Assembly: GCA_018332375.1 (NCBI GenBank)
Contig: BOPV01000001.1
Span: 992,001 to 1,056,000, forward strand
DNA length: 64,000 nucleotides
Source of the DNA: Roseiterribacter gracilis
Lineage (GTDB): Bacteria; Pseudomonadota; Alphaproteobacteria; BOG-932; Roseiterribacteraceae
Direction: 5' to 3'
Shown here: in pieces, positions 25,873 to 34,895 of the stretch
Position numbering within the stretch: position 1 is the first letter of the stretch
How the letters are laid out: every line of letters starts with the position of its first letter
The notes under the pieces: model-generated
Database searches by the model: none
The model's input: only the letters and a program-made list of their open reading frames with translations
What the model was told of the DNA's origin: nothing
Position numbers and translations under genes: made by a program

Positions 25873-27024
25873 TCAAGTGTTTGAAGACGCGGAGGGGCCA
25901 TGCGTCCGGCCCTTCCACTGACCACCCTTGCCGGTGCGATGGCGCCACGCCGAGTCGATTGTGGCACCGACATAGACCAGTGCAGCCGCCGGTAGCGCCA
26001 CCGGCGCCCACCACGGGCTGACACGGTAGAAACGCAACATGGGCACGTAGGACACGGACAGGGCCAGCCAGGCACAAGCCGCGAAGAGCTGCGTCCAGCC
26101 GTCACAAGCAAGTGTGGCAACCGGCGGCAGCAAATAGAGCAAGCCCATGCCCGCCACTGTGCCCGCAAGCAGCAGCAGCGAGTGACGCAACTGCGCGTCC
26201 GCCGTCCGCGCCACCATGTTCCAGACTTCTTCGACCTTGGCGTAGGAGCGCAAGGAGTGTGTCTGCCGCGCCATGCCGAGCCAGATTCGACCGCCCGTCC
26301 CTTTGACGTGCGCCGCCAGCGAACAATCGTCGATCAGCGCGCCGCGCAACGACTCGATCCCGCCGATTCGTTCCAGCGCGGTTCGGCGCAGCAACATCGA
26401 GCCGCCCGCCGCTGCAGCGGTTGCGCGCTTGGGATCGTTGGCCCACGCGAACGGGTAAAGCTTGCGGAAGAAAAAGATGAAGGCCGGTACCAGCCAGCGT
26501 TCGACCGGCTCGACGCAGCGCAGACGCACCATGAACGAAGTCAGGTCCAGCTCGTCGCGTTCGGCGCGCGCGACGAGCTCGGCAAGCTCGCCCGGCGCAT
26601 GCTCGATGTCGGCGTCGGTCAGCCACACATAGCGCGCATCGGGCGCAAGTTCTGCGGCGCGGTCGAGCCCTTGGCGCACTGCCCATAGTTTCCCGCTCCA
26701 GCCATCGGGGCGCGGCGTGCCCGTGACCAGCTCGACACGCGTTGGACGTTCTGTTGCAGCCGCGCGCACGATGGCGCCGGTCGAATCTTCGCTGCGATCG
26801 TCGACGACGACGATGCGAAACGCGCCGCCATAGCGCTGCGCCAACAGCGAGCGGAGCATCGCGGCAACGCCCTCTTCTTCGTTGCGCGCCGGAATGACTG
26901 CGATCACTTCGGGCCAATCGACCCGCGGAACCGGCGGCACGTCGTTCGGCAGGCGCCAGAAATCGCCGCGCGCAAACAGAAGATACAGCCAGATGACCAG
27001 CGACAGCAGCGCGAGCCAAATCAC
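25873..27024 (-). CDS. hpnB: Hopanoid-associated glycosyltransferase HpnB
   Basis: 383 residues, GT2-like fold with an N-terminal membrane segment (residues 2-16) and C-terminal membrane segments (about 285-365). Catalytic landmarks: VIPARNEEEGV, VVVDDRSEDSTG, YVWLTDADIEHAPG (D-x-D) and ALIDDCSLAAHV. HpnB occurs in hopanoid clusters but its reaction is not established. Overlaps hpnA by 4 bases. Confidence 0.9.
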   Translation of the reverse strand: MIWLALLSLVIWLYLLFARGDFWRLPNDVPPVPRVDWPEVIAVIPARNEEEGVAAMLRSLLAQRYGGAFRIVVVDDRSEDSTGAIVRAAATERPTRVELVTGTPRPDGWSGKLWAVRQGLDRAAELAPDARYVWLTDADIEHAPGELAELVARAERDELDLTSFMVRLRCVEPVERWLVPAFIFFFRKLYPFAWANDPKRATAAAAGGSMLLRRTALERIGGIESLRGALIDDCSLAAHVKGTGGRIWLGMARQTHSLRSYAKVEEVWNMVARTADAQLRHSLLLLAGTVAGMGLLYLLPPVATLACDGWTQLFAACAWLALSVSYVPMLRFYRVSPWWAPVALPAAALVYVGATIDSAWRHRTGKGGQWKGRTHGPSASSNT

Positions 27025-28013
27025 GTCACGTATCCATTGGCTTTGAACCAGGCCAGCGCATCCACGATCGCGTCGACCGCGGGACGTGGCGCATAGGCAA
27101 GCTCGCGCTTCGCTTTGGCCGATGAGAAATACATTTTCTTCGCCGACATGCGGATTTCGTCTTGCGTGAAGCGCGGTTCGCCGCCGCTCACACGTGCGAT
27201 CGCTTCCAGCACCATCGCAATCGGCAGCAGCGGCGCGCGCGGCAGCTTGCCCAGCGGCCCCCGCCGTCCGGTCAGGTGCGCAATTTCCTGCAGCACGCGC
27301 TGCAGCGACCAGTCCTCGCCGCCGAGAATATATCGTTCGCCAATGCGGCCGCGTTCGAACGCAGCCAGATGCCCGGCCGCGACGTCGTCGACATGGACGA
27401 GATTGAGCCCGGTCTCGACATAGACCGGGATTTTGCCGTTGGCCGCATCGACGATGACGCGGCCAGTCGGCGTCGGCTTGACGTCGCGCGGTCCGATCGG
27501 CGTCGATGGATTGACGATCACCGCTGGCAAGCCGCGCGTCTTGACCAGATCGCGCACCGCCGCTTCGCCGAGAAACTTGCTGCGCTTGTATTCACCGACA
27601 ATCTTGTCGAGCGAATTGGGCGTCTCTTCGTCGGCGGGCGTGCCGTCGCCGGTGAACCCCAACGTCGCAACCGAACTCGTATGCACGATGCGCCGCACAC
27701 CCGCATCGAGCGCGGCCAGCATCAAGGCGCGCGTGCCGTCGACGTTGATTGCGTGCATCCGGTCGGGATCGGGAATCCACAGCCGGTAATCGGCGGCGAC
27801 GTGGAACAGCCCGTCGCACCCATCCAGCGCCGGACGAAACGAGGCGTGATCGGTCAGGTCGCCGGTGACGATCTCGACGTTCAGCCCAGCAAGATTGCGC
27901 CGATCCGAATTCGCGCGCGCCATCGTGCGCACCGCATGTCCTTGCGCCAGCAGCGCGCGCGCGACCGCGGCGCCGACGAACCCGGTTGCCCCGGTGACGA
28001 GGATCCGGCTCAC
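27021..28013 (-). CDS. hpnA: Hopanoid-associated NAD-dependent sugar epimerase HpnA
   Basis: 330 residues of the extended short-chain dehydrogenase family. MSRILVTGATGFVGAAVARA gives the nucleotide motif; EYKRSKFLGEAAV carries the Tyr-x3-Lys pair. HpnA is a standard member of hopanoid loci, with a presumed role in modifying a sugar-like head group; the exact reaction is not proven. Its ATG at 28013 overlaps the copD stop by 4 bases and its end overlaps hpnB by 4, so translation of the three is coupled. Confidence 0.92.
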   Translation of the reverse strand: MSRILVTGATGFVGAAVARALLAQGHAVRTMARANSDRRNLAGLNVEIVTGDLTDHASFRPALDGCDGLFHVAADYRLWIPDPDRMHAINVDGTRALMLAALDAGVRRIVHTSSVATLGFTGDGTPADEETPNSLDKIVGEYKRSKFLGEAAVRDLVKTRGLPAVIVNPSTPIGPRDVKPTPTGRVIVDAANGKIPVYVETGLNLVHVDDVAAGHLAAFERGRIGERYILGGEDWSLQRVLQEIAHLTGRRGPLGKLPRAPLLPIAMVLEAIARVSGGEPRFTQDEIRMSAKKMYFSSAKAKRELAYAPRPAVDAIVDALAWFKANGYVT

Positions 28014-29638
28014 GCTTCGCGATAGTCGAGCAGAACCAGACCGATCAGCACAAAGCAGATCGGCCAGATCCAGGCCGCGGTTGGACTTTTCATGCGCAGT
28101 TCGAGGAAGCGCGACCAGGCGGCCGCGACGCCCAGCACCGCCATCGGCGAATGCGTCATTTCAATCAGGAACGACGCCTTCACGTCCGACAGCGGATGCG
28201 AATGCAACAGCAGCAAGCCACCGCCGATCGCGATCATGATCGGGAAGATGTAGGCCGCGCGTGGATTCTTGATGCGGCCGGTACGTACCAAGGTCTCGAA
28301 GATTCCGAACGCGATCACCAGCAACACGACCAGACGATGCTGGAACACGTCGGCCGAGCGCATCGACTCCCAGAATCCGATCTGCCCCAACGGCCAGGCT
28401 TCGGGATCGGAACGCACGAACAGAAAGGCTGCGAGCCCGATGAACACCAACGGCCACCATCGCGCCCACGGCGCCTTGCCCGTTCGCTCGAGCAGACACA
28501 GCAAGCCGATCACCAGCACGAACAAGCCAGCCCAGTGATGGTTGTATTCCGACCACGCAATGTCGGCGGCGTTGATCGGCGGCAGATCGCCGGCACCGCA
28601 CACATAGGCTTTGGGCCTGTCGCCGGTATCGTCGGCGGGGCGCGACGCGTCGAGCTGCGCCTGCAGCATCGGGATTGCGAGATCGTCGTGATCCGGGCTG
28701 GTCAGGCGCGGCACTTCCGGCGTCAGACGTTCGACGATCGCCGACAGCGGCACATGTTCGTCGGGCTGATCGATTGCCGGTGCAATCGAGGTCAGCGACG
28801 CAGCGACGGCAAAGATCGTAATGCCGATTCCGATTTCGGCCTGTGCACGTGCGATCAGCCGGCTGGTCGGCGTCGACGGATCGGCCCGCATCTTTTCGAC
28901 GGTGCGGTAATTGAAATAGCCGAGCCCCAGCAGCCCGGCGAAGAAGCATAGTTTGGTGCCCAGCATCAGCCCGTAAGCATGGCCGTAAAAGCCCGACCAC
29001 GAACCGATATAGGCGTACGCCATGAACGTGCCGGCCAGAACCAGACCGGCGACGCCCAGCATCGACAACAGCGACGCACCGCGCCCGTAATAGCGCGCGC
29101 TGGCCGCCGTCGCGCCTTTGAGCGACATGAGCAGAAAGGGAATGCCGCCGATCCAGATGCACGCCGCCGCCTGATGCAGCGCATTGGCGACGATCAACAG
29201 ATCGCGCCCGTCGGGACGCGACACAGCATGGCTGGTTGCAGCCGCACCAAGGATCAAGGCAGTCGCAGCAACCGTCGCACCGATGGCGCGGCCGATGCCG
29301 AACGGCGCGCGCGCAAACAGCAGCAGCAACACCGACGCGGCAAAGCGCACCAACAGGCCGCGCGCGAATCCCGCGCCCAGCCCATCGAGGAAGGTGACGC
29401 CGTTCACCGCCTCCAGCATCACCAGCTTCATCCAGAGATCGATGCCGACGATGACGATCAGCGCAGCCGCGCTAATGCGCACCAGGCGCAACGCCCGATC
29501 GAGCAGCGCAGGGTCGCCGGCGGGACGCACCAGCAGCAGAATGAACACGACGCCGCCGACCGCGAAGGCCTGGCCGATCAGCGACGCAAACCGCACCACG
29601 ACTTCGAGGAAGCCGAACAAGTCGAACAGTAATGCCAT
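28010..29638 (-). CDS. copD: CopD-family copper transport membrane protein inside the hopanoid operon
   Basis: 542 residues. An N-terminal CopD block of about eight membrane segments (residues 10-290, including a His-containing stretch LHQAAACIWIGGIPFLL), a periplasmic loop of about 80 residues, then a second block of about six segments beginning SEYNHHWAGLFVLVIGLL and containing HSHPLSDVKASF and MTHSPM. CopD is thought to import copper to the cytoplasm with CopC. Here it is fused, by operon, between hpnL (5-base gap) and hpnA (4-base overlap), while copC lies at the other end of the locus. Role of the His-rich second half is unknown. Confidence 0.82.
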   Translation of the reverse strand: MALLFDLFGFLEVVVRFASLIGQAFAVGGVVFILLLVRPAGDPALLDRALRLVRISAAALIVIVGIDLWMKLVMLEAVNGVTFLDGLGAGFARGLLVRFAASVLLLLFARAPFGIGRAIGATVAATALILGAAATSHAVSRPDGRDLLIVANALHQAAACIWIGGIPFLLMSLKGATAASARYYGRGASLLSMLGVAGLVLAGTFMAYAYIGSWSGFYGHAYGLMLGTKLCFFAGLLGLGYFNYRTVEKMRADPSTPTSRLIARAQAEIGIGITIFAVAASLTSIAPAIDQPDEHVPLSAIVERLTPEVPRLTSPDHDDLAIPMLQAQLDASRPADDTGDRPKAYVCGAGDLPPINAADIAWSEYNHHWAGLFVLVIGLLCLLERTGKAPWARWWPLVFIGLAAFLFVRSDPEAWPLGQIGFWESMRSADVFQHRLVVLLVIAFGIFETLVRTGRIKNPRAAYIFPIMIAIGGGLLLLHSHPLSDVKASFLIEMTHSPMAVLGVAAAWSRFLELRMKSPTAAWIWPICFVLIGLVLLDYREA

Positions 29639-29643
29639 TGGTT

Positions 29644-30627
29644 TTACGTCCGTCCGCGCGCCAGCAGGCGCCGCCCTTCATCGAATTGCCAGGCGATCAG
29701 GCCTGGAATGCCATAGATCAGATCGCGCGCACGCTTCAGCAGCGACAGCGCCAGTGCCGCATCGGGCGGCAAACCGAACAACGCAAACAAGGCGACGAGC
29801 GCCCCTTCCTGCACGCCCAACGCGCTCGGCACAAGAAAGGCGCAGCTCTTCACCGCCTGCAGCAGCGATTCGATCAACAGCGCATCGATCAGCGCCAGCT
29901 CGAATCCCAGCGCGTGTGCGACGACCCAAACCTCGAACGCACCGATCGACCAGGCGACGAGATGCGCGACCACCGCAACCACCATCGCACCGGCATCGGC
30001 ATGGGTCCGGCGCACCGCTTCCTGCGTGCCGCCCAACCGCGCCTCTTCGCCCCAACCGATGCGCTGCGCCAACGCGTCGAACATGCGCTCGAGCGGTTTC
30101 AGGCCGCGCCGTTGCGCGACGACGAATGCGATGCTGGCGAGAATGACCAGCGCCGCGCCCGCTGCAGCCGCGTTGGTCACCGGCGTATCGCCGAGACGTC
30201 CGACCAGCAGCGCCAGACCCAGCACGGTGAACACAGCTTGCGCCACGACTTCGGCGGTGACGTCGACGATGGTCGATGCAGCGGCGACGGTCGCGCCGAC
30301 ACCTGACAGGGCCAACATGCGACCAGCGGCAACGATGCCGCCGATCTGCATCACGGGCAGCAGCTCGACCGCTTCGCGAATCCAGCGCAGCCGCGCGAAG
30401 CGAAGTATGCCGGGCACGGTCGCAGAGCCGACCGTGCTAGCCCTCCAAGCCACGCCGCAGGCCAGGATCTGGCCGAAATGGACCAGGATCAGCCAGGGCA
30501 AGGCGGTGCCGCCGCGGGCCAGCGCGTTCGCCACGTCCTGCGCCCCGGTCCAGGCGATCAGCGCAACGATCGCCGCACCGCCGAGCACAAAGCCGCCAAG
30601 AAGAATGAATCGAGCCGCGCCGGACAT
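29644..30627 (-). CDS. hpnL: Hopanoid-associated membrane protein HpnL (LPG-synthase-TM-like)
   Basis: 327 residues with about eight hydrophobic segments, in the lysylphosphatidylglycerol synthase transmembrane (PF03706) superfamily to which HpnL belongs. Seen: RFARLRWIREAVELLPVMQIGGIVAAGR and LLIESLLQAVKSCAFLVPSALGVQEGALVALFALFGL near the end, the conserved core of the family. Probably a flippase-like or transport role for hopanoids; not proven. First gene of the minus-strand operon. The start at 30627 is preferred to the ATG at 30705, which precedes a non-hydrophobic Arg-rich stretch. Confidence 0.88.
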   Translation of the reverse strand: MSGAARFILLGGFVLGGAAIVALIAWTGAQDVANALARGGTALPWLILVHFGQILACGVAWRASTVGSATVPGILRFARLRWIREAVELLPVMQIGGIVAAGRMLALSGVGATVAAASTIVDVTAEVVAQAVFTVLGLALLVGRLGDTPVTNAAAAGAALVILASIAFVVAQRRGLKPLERMFDALAQRIGWGEEARLGGTQEAVRRTHADAGAMVVAVVAHLVAWSIGAFEVWVVAHALGFELALIDALLIESLLQAVKSCAFLVPSALGVQEGALVALFALFGLPPDAALALSLLKRARDLIYGIPGLIAWQFDEGRRLLARGRT

Positions 30628-30746
30628 GGGCCCTGGGTTAGCGGCCAAGCGGCCAAAAGCAAAGCCGACCCGCGGACGCAGGCGGCGGCAAAGCGGCGCT
30701 GCCAAAGCGCTGGACGCGCCGGACCCACCCGCGTACGCCCTGCCCC

Positions 30747-31739
30747 ATGGACTTGCCGCCGCTCCAGATCGGGCCCGTCGAAATTCCGGGCGGCGTCTTG
30801 CTGGCGCCGATGACCGGCATCAGCGACCTGCCCTTTCGTCGTGTCGCGACACGGCTCGGCGCGCCCTATGTGGCGACCGAGATGGTGGCGTGCGCTGAAC
30901 TTGCGCGCGGCCGCCGCGACGTGATGCAGCGCGCCGCGCTGGACGAAACCTTGCCGACCAAGATCGTGCAGCTGGTCGGCTGCGAAGCACGCTGGATCCG
31001 CGAAGGCACGCGGCTGGCCGATTATTCCGGCGCCGACATTATCGATCTCAATTTCGGCTGCCCGGCCAAAGAAGTGACCGGCAAGCTCGCGGGATCGGCG
31101 CTGATGCGCGATCTCGACCAGGCCGAGAAACTTCTCCAGGCAGCGGTGGAATCAACCGACCTACCGGTGACGTTGAAGATGCGGCTGGGCTGGGACGACG
31201 CGTCAAAGAACGCCCCCGACCTGGCGCAACGCGCGGAGAAGATCGGCATTCGCGCCATCACGGTGCATGGCCGCACGCGACAGCAATTCTACGACGACGC
31301 CGCCGATTGGGATGCGGTGCGCGACGTCGTCAATGCGACCAGCCTGCCTGTCATCGTCAATGGCGACATCGTCGATGCCGACAGCGCACGCACCGCGCTG
31401 GAACGATCGGGCGCACGCGCCGTAATGATCGGGCGCGGCGGCTGCGGCCGTCCGTGGCTGGCGCGCGAATTGGGCCATGCGCTTGCCACCGGCGAAGCGA
31501 TGCGCGAACCCGACGCGGCGACGCGCTACGCAATCGTGCTGGAGCATCTGCACGAATCCCTCGCCTTCTACGGCGACGTGCACGGCGTGCGCGTGTTCAA
31601 GAAACATCTCGGCTGGTACGTGCTGCAGGCGCCGTGGCCCGAAGATCTCGACGAGCGCCGCGCCGCCAAAGCCAGACTTTGCCGCCTGAACGATCCGCAC
31701 GACATCGAACGCGATCTCGCAAGCCTCTGGGGAGTGTAG
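30747..31739 (+). CDS. dusB: tRNA-dihydrouridine synthase, DusB type
   Basis: 330 residues. FMN enzyme reducing uridine to dihydrouridine in tRNA D-loops. Signature APMTGISDLPFRR at 20-32, catalytic Cys105 in NFGCPAKEVTGKLAGSALM, FMN-phosphate motifs VHGRTR and GRGGCGRPW. Full length. Starts at ATG 30747, 119 bases from the divergent hpnL. A hydrolase gene begins 2 bases after its stop. Confidence 0.92.
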   Translation: MDLPPLQIGPVEIPGGVLLAPMTGISDLPFRRVATRLGAPYVATEMVACAELARGRRDVMQRAALDETLPTKIVQLVGCEARWIREGTRLADYSGADIIDLNFGCPAKEVTGKLAGSALMRDLDQAEKLLQAAVESTDLPVTLKMRLGWDDASKNAPDLAQRAEKIGIRAITVHGRTRQQFYDDAADWDAVRDVVNATSLPVIVNGDIVDADSARTALERSGARAVMIGRGGCGRPWLARELGHALATGEAMREPDAATRYAIVLEHLHESLAFYGDVHGVRVFKKHLGWYVLQAPWPEDLDERRAAKARLCRLNDPHDIERDLASLWGV

Positions 31740-31741
31740 CC

Positions 31742-32725
31742 ATGCGTCGTCTGCTGCTGGTTTTGCTGCTGTTGTGCACGCCGGCCTTTGCAGCAGACGA
31801 ACCGTACGGCATCGCGCTCGAAGGCTATGCCTATCCATATCCGGTCGACTATCTGACCATCACCGAACGCGGCGAAGAGCTGCGCATGGCCTATATGGAC
31901 GTGGCACCGACCGCGAACGCGAACGGCCAGGCGGTGTTGCTGCTGCACGGGCGCAATTTTCCGGCGTCCTATTGGCAACCGACGATCAAGCGCCTCTCTG
32001 CGGCGGGCTATCGTGTCGTTGCACCCGACCAGATCGGCTTCGGCAAGTCGGCCAAGCCCGACCTCGCCTATTCGTTCGACATGATGGCGAAACACACCGC
32101 CGCTCTGCTCGACAAGCTCAACCTGCCGCGCGTGCATGTCGTGGCCCATTCGATGGGCGGCATGTTGGGCGTGCGCTTCACCCGCACCTTTCCCGATCGC
32201 GTCGATCGTCTGGCGCTCGAAGCGCCGATCGGGCTCGAAGACTATCGCCGCTACGTGCCGCCGGTGCCGTTCGAACGCGTGCTCGAACAGGAATCCAAGC
32301 TGACAGCCGAGGCCTATCGCCAGCAGCTGATCAACAATTATTCGCTGACGATGCCGGTGACGCAGGTCGAACCATTCGTGCAGGTGCGCGAACGCATCAA
32401 AGGCAGCGGCGAATATCCGCGCTGGCTGCGTTCGTTCGTGGCCGGCTATTTCGTGATCTGGGGCCAGCCCGTCGTGCACGAGATTCCGCTGATCGAACGG
32501 CCGACCTTGTTCCTGATGGGCGACAAGGATCACAACGCACCGGGCCGTCCCTTCGCGCCCGAGGCGCTGCGTCCGCAGATGGGCAAGAATCTCGACAATG
32601 CCAACGTGCTCGCCAAACAGATGAAAGACGCTAAAGTCTGGAGCGCGCCGGTCGGGCATCTCGTGCATCTCGAGGCCGAAGAGCCCTTCCACACTGCACT
32701 GCTCGCCTTCCTCGCAGGAAAATAA
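31742..32725 (+). CDS. Secreted alpha/beta hydrolase
   Basis: 327 residues: a signal peptide (MRRLLLVLLLLCTPAFA), then an alpha/beta-hydrolase with the oxyanion loop HGRNF (69-73), nucleophile elbow AHSMGG (Ser137), an acidic residue in FLMGDKDHNAPG and a late His in VGHLVHLEAEEPF. Overall pattern is like epoxide hydrolases and haloperoxidases. Likely periplasmic; substrate unknown. The start at 31742 lies just after the dusB stop, so the two are co-transcribed. Confidence 0.82.
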   Translation: MRRLLLVLLLLCTPAFAADEPYGIALEGYAYPYPVDYLTITERGEELRMAYMDVAPTANANGQAVLLLHGRNFPASYWQPTIKRLSAAGYRVVAPDQIGFGKSAKPDLAYSFDMMAKHTAALLDKLNLPRVHVVAHSMGGMLGVRFTRTFPDRVDRLALEAPIGLEDYRRYVPPVPFERVLEQESKLTAEAYRQQLINNYSLTMPVTQVEPFVQVRERIKGSGEYPRWLRSFVAGYFVIWGQPVVHEIPLIERPTLFLMGDKDHNAPGRPFAPEALRPQMGKNLDNANVLAKQMKDAKVWSAPVGHLVHLEAEEPFHTALLAFLAGK

Positions 32726-32795
32726 ACGCGCGAGTAAACGCTCACGCTCACCTTCGTCGTTGCGATGGCGTTTCGGCGCGTGATGTCATCGCCGC

Positions 32796-33620
32796 ATGAC
32801 GACCACGACGATGACGGCGCCACGCTTCGAACTCGCTGACCGGGCGTTGCGCATCGGCGCCGGGTTCTGGTGGTGCTCTTCCGTGCTAGGCCAGTGGGCG
32901 TTCTTCTACTACATCGCGATTTTCTACGGCCCCTCGACCTTGCAGGGCGATTTCGCCGTCTGGGCCAAGAACACACATCTGCTGAAGGGCTATGTCGCCG
33001 GCGATACGATCGGGAATCTGATCTTCGGCGTGCATGCATTGCTCGCCGGGATTGTCGCGTTCGGCGGTGCGTTGCAGATGTTGCCGCAGATCCGGCGACA
33101 CGTCCCCGCTTTCCATCGTTGGAACGGGCGCATCTTTCTCGTCACCGCGCTCGGCGTCAGCGTCACCGGCCTCTACATGGTGTGGGTGCGCGGCGCGACG
33201 ATCAACCTGATCGGCTCGCTGACGATCAGCGGGAACGCGGTGCTGATCATCGTCTGCGCCGTCGCCGCATGGCGTGCCGCGCTGCGCCGCGATTTCACGA
33301 CGCACCGCGTCTGGGCCTTGCGCACCTATCTCGTCGCCAACGGCCAGTGGTTCTTTCGCGCCGGCATTTTCGCCTGGATCATGCTCAATCAAGGCCCGGT
33401 CGGACTCGGCAAGAATTTCGACGGACCGGTCGTGATCTTCTGGTCGATCGGTTGCTACGCGCTGCCGTTGCTCGTGCTGGAATTCTATCTGCGCGCCAAA
33501 GAGCACGGTCGTGGACGCTATGCCGTCGCCAGCGTGTTGGTCGTGAGCGGCCTGCTCGCCGCGCTCGGAATTTTCGGCACGTACATGGCGCTGTGGCGGC
33601 CAGTTCTTGCTTTGAACTGA
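32796..33620 (+). CDS. DUF2306-family membrane protein
   Basis: 274 residues with six or seven hydrophobic segments. It matches the DUF2306 pattern: HALLAGIVAFGGALQMLPQIRR, FHRWNGRIF and FTTHRVWALRTYL, with conserved His residues that could bind haem or a metal. No function is established for the family. Start at ATG 32796; separate from its neighbours by 70 and 78 bases. Confidence 0.7.
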   Translation: MTTTTMTAPRFELADRALRIGAGFWWCSSVLGQWAFFYYIAIFYGPSTLQGDFAVWAKNTHLLKGYVAGDTIGNLIFGVHALLAGIVAFGGALQMLPQIRRHVPAFHRWNGRIFLVTALGVSVTGLYMVWVRGATINLIGSLTISGNAVLIIVCAVAAWRAALRRDFTTHRVWALRTYLVANGQWFFRAGIFAWIMLNQGPVGLGKNFDGPVVIFWSIGCYALPLLVLEFYLRAKEHGRGRYAVASVLVVSGLLAALGIFGTYMALWRPVLALN

Positions 33621-33698
33621 GCACGCATCAAACGCGCTGATCGTATCGATAAAAGCTGCTTGTTTGTCGGCCACCTGGTGGCATGGTCGCATCAGAAG

Positions 33699-34895
33699 AT
33701 GCGCCGCTTTCTCGCTCTGCTCGTTTTCGCCACTCTGCCCGCTACGGCGCAGAGCCTCGATCCCGCACGCTTCCCCGCCGCGATGCGCGAAGAGGTCGAA
33801 GAAATTGCCGCGGTCGTGCCGACGCATCCCAATGACGCGTCGGTGATCTATCAGATCGCGGCGCTCGAAGCGCGCGCCGGGCTGCATGACAATGCGCTGG
33901 CGACGCTGGAACGCTTGGTTTCGCTGCGTAGCGGGCTTGAACCGCGGCCGCGCGACTTCGGCACGCTGCCGCAAGATCCGCGCTTCGTCGCGCTGATCGC
34001 GCGCATCCGCGCCGACCACTCGCCCGTCATCCGCGCCACCATCGCCGCGACGTTCGACGAGGCGCGCCACGATTCCGAAGGCATCGCCTGGTCGTCGCGC
34101 ACGCGCAGCCTGTATGCCGGCGGCGCCGACGGGTCGGTGCAAGTGATCGATTCAGGCGGCCGCAATCGCACCTTCGCCCAGCCACCTGGCCTCGGCACCG
34201 TGCTGGGCGTGCGTGTCGATGATGTGCGCGGTGAATTGTGGGCAGTGTCGTATCCACGCAAAGACACCAACGACGTCAGCGGCCTGTTCCGCTTTCGCCT
34301 TGCCGACGGAAAGCTGCTGCGCGCCTACGAAATCAAACGCGGCGCCGGCGATTATTTGAACGACGTCGCGGTGACGCCCGATGGCTTGGTCTACGCGACC
34401 GCCACGATGAGTGGCGCCGTCATCCGCCTCGACCCTGCAACCGGACACGTCGACGATTTCGTGCCTGCCAACGGCGCACCGTCGGCCAATGGCATCGCCG
34501 CAACGCGCGACGGAGCATCGCTCTATGTCGCGACGTGGTACGCGGTGCTGCATGTCGACCGCGCTACCGGCGCGGTCACCGAGCTAACCCATGCGCCGTC
34601 GGTTGCGGCGGGCTGTTTCGACGGGCTGTATGTCGAAGCGCCCCACACGTTGCTCGGCGTACAGAATTGCAACCATGCCAGCGGCCGGATTCTGCGCCTG
34701 CATCTCGACCAAAGCGGCAAACGGATTCTGCGTAGCGAGGTTCTGGATTCCCAGGATCCGTTGGCCGGGCGTCTGACAACCGGCGCGATCGCCGGCAAAC
34801 AGTTCTATTTCCTGTCGCGCCCGACGCGGATCGTCGCCAACGACGTCACGCTGCAACGACTTCAGGTTTTGACTTTGCCGCTCGCCAGCAAATGA
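33699..34895 (+). CDS. Secreted beta-propeller protein (SMP-30/gluconolactonase-like)
   Basis: 398 residues. Signal peptide MRRFLALLVFATLPATA, a short helical region (to about residue 110; it includes DASVIYQIAALEARAGLHDNALATLERL, like one tetratricopeptide unit), then repeated strands of a six-blade-like propeller (SLYAGGADGSVQVIDS, NDVAVTPDGLVYAT, NGIAATRDGASLYVA, GRILRLHLDQSG). No known enzyme signature beyond the fold. Start placed at 33699 for the signal peptide; an ATG at 33660 is in frame. Its 3' end overlaps the convergent LysR gene by 34 bases. Confidence 0.65.
   Translation: MRRFLALLVFATLPATAQSLDPARFPAAMREEVEEIAAVVPTHPNDASVIYQIAALEARAGLHDNALATLERLVSLRSGLEPRPRDFGTLPQDPRFVALIARIRADHSPVIRATIAATFDEARHDSEGIAWSSRTRSLYAGGADGSVQVIDSGGRNRTFAQPPGLGTVLGVRVDDVRGELWAVSYPRKDTNDVSGLFRFRLADGKLLRAYEIKRGAGDYLNDVAVTPDGLVYATATMSGAVIRLDPATGHVDDFVPANGAPSANGIAATRDGASLYVATWYAVLHVDRATGAVTELTHAPSVAAGCFDGLYVEAPHTLLGVQNCNHASGRILRLHLDQSGKRILRSEVLDSQDPLAGRLTTGAIAGKQFYFLSRPTRIVANDVTLQRLQVLTLPLASK

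Noticed and set aside
33670-33682. Small palindrome GCCACC-T-GGTGGC before the propeller gene
   Set aside because: Only 6-base arms; the right arm may act as part of a weak Shine-Dalgarno region, but nothing further supports a regulatory role.
32886-34142. 418-codon minus-strand frame over DUF2306 and the propeller gene
   Set aside because: Opposes two genes with clear membrane or signal-peptide structure; no supporting motif or ribosome binding site.
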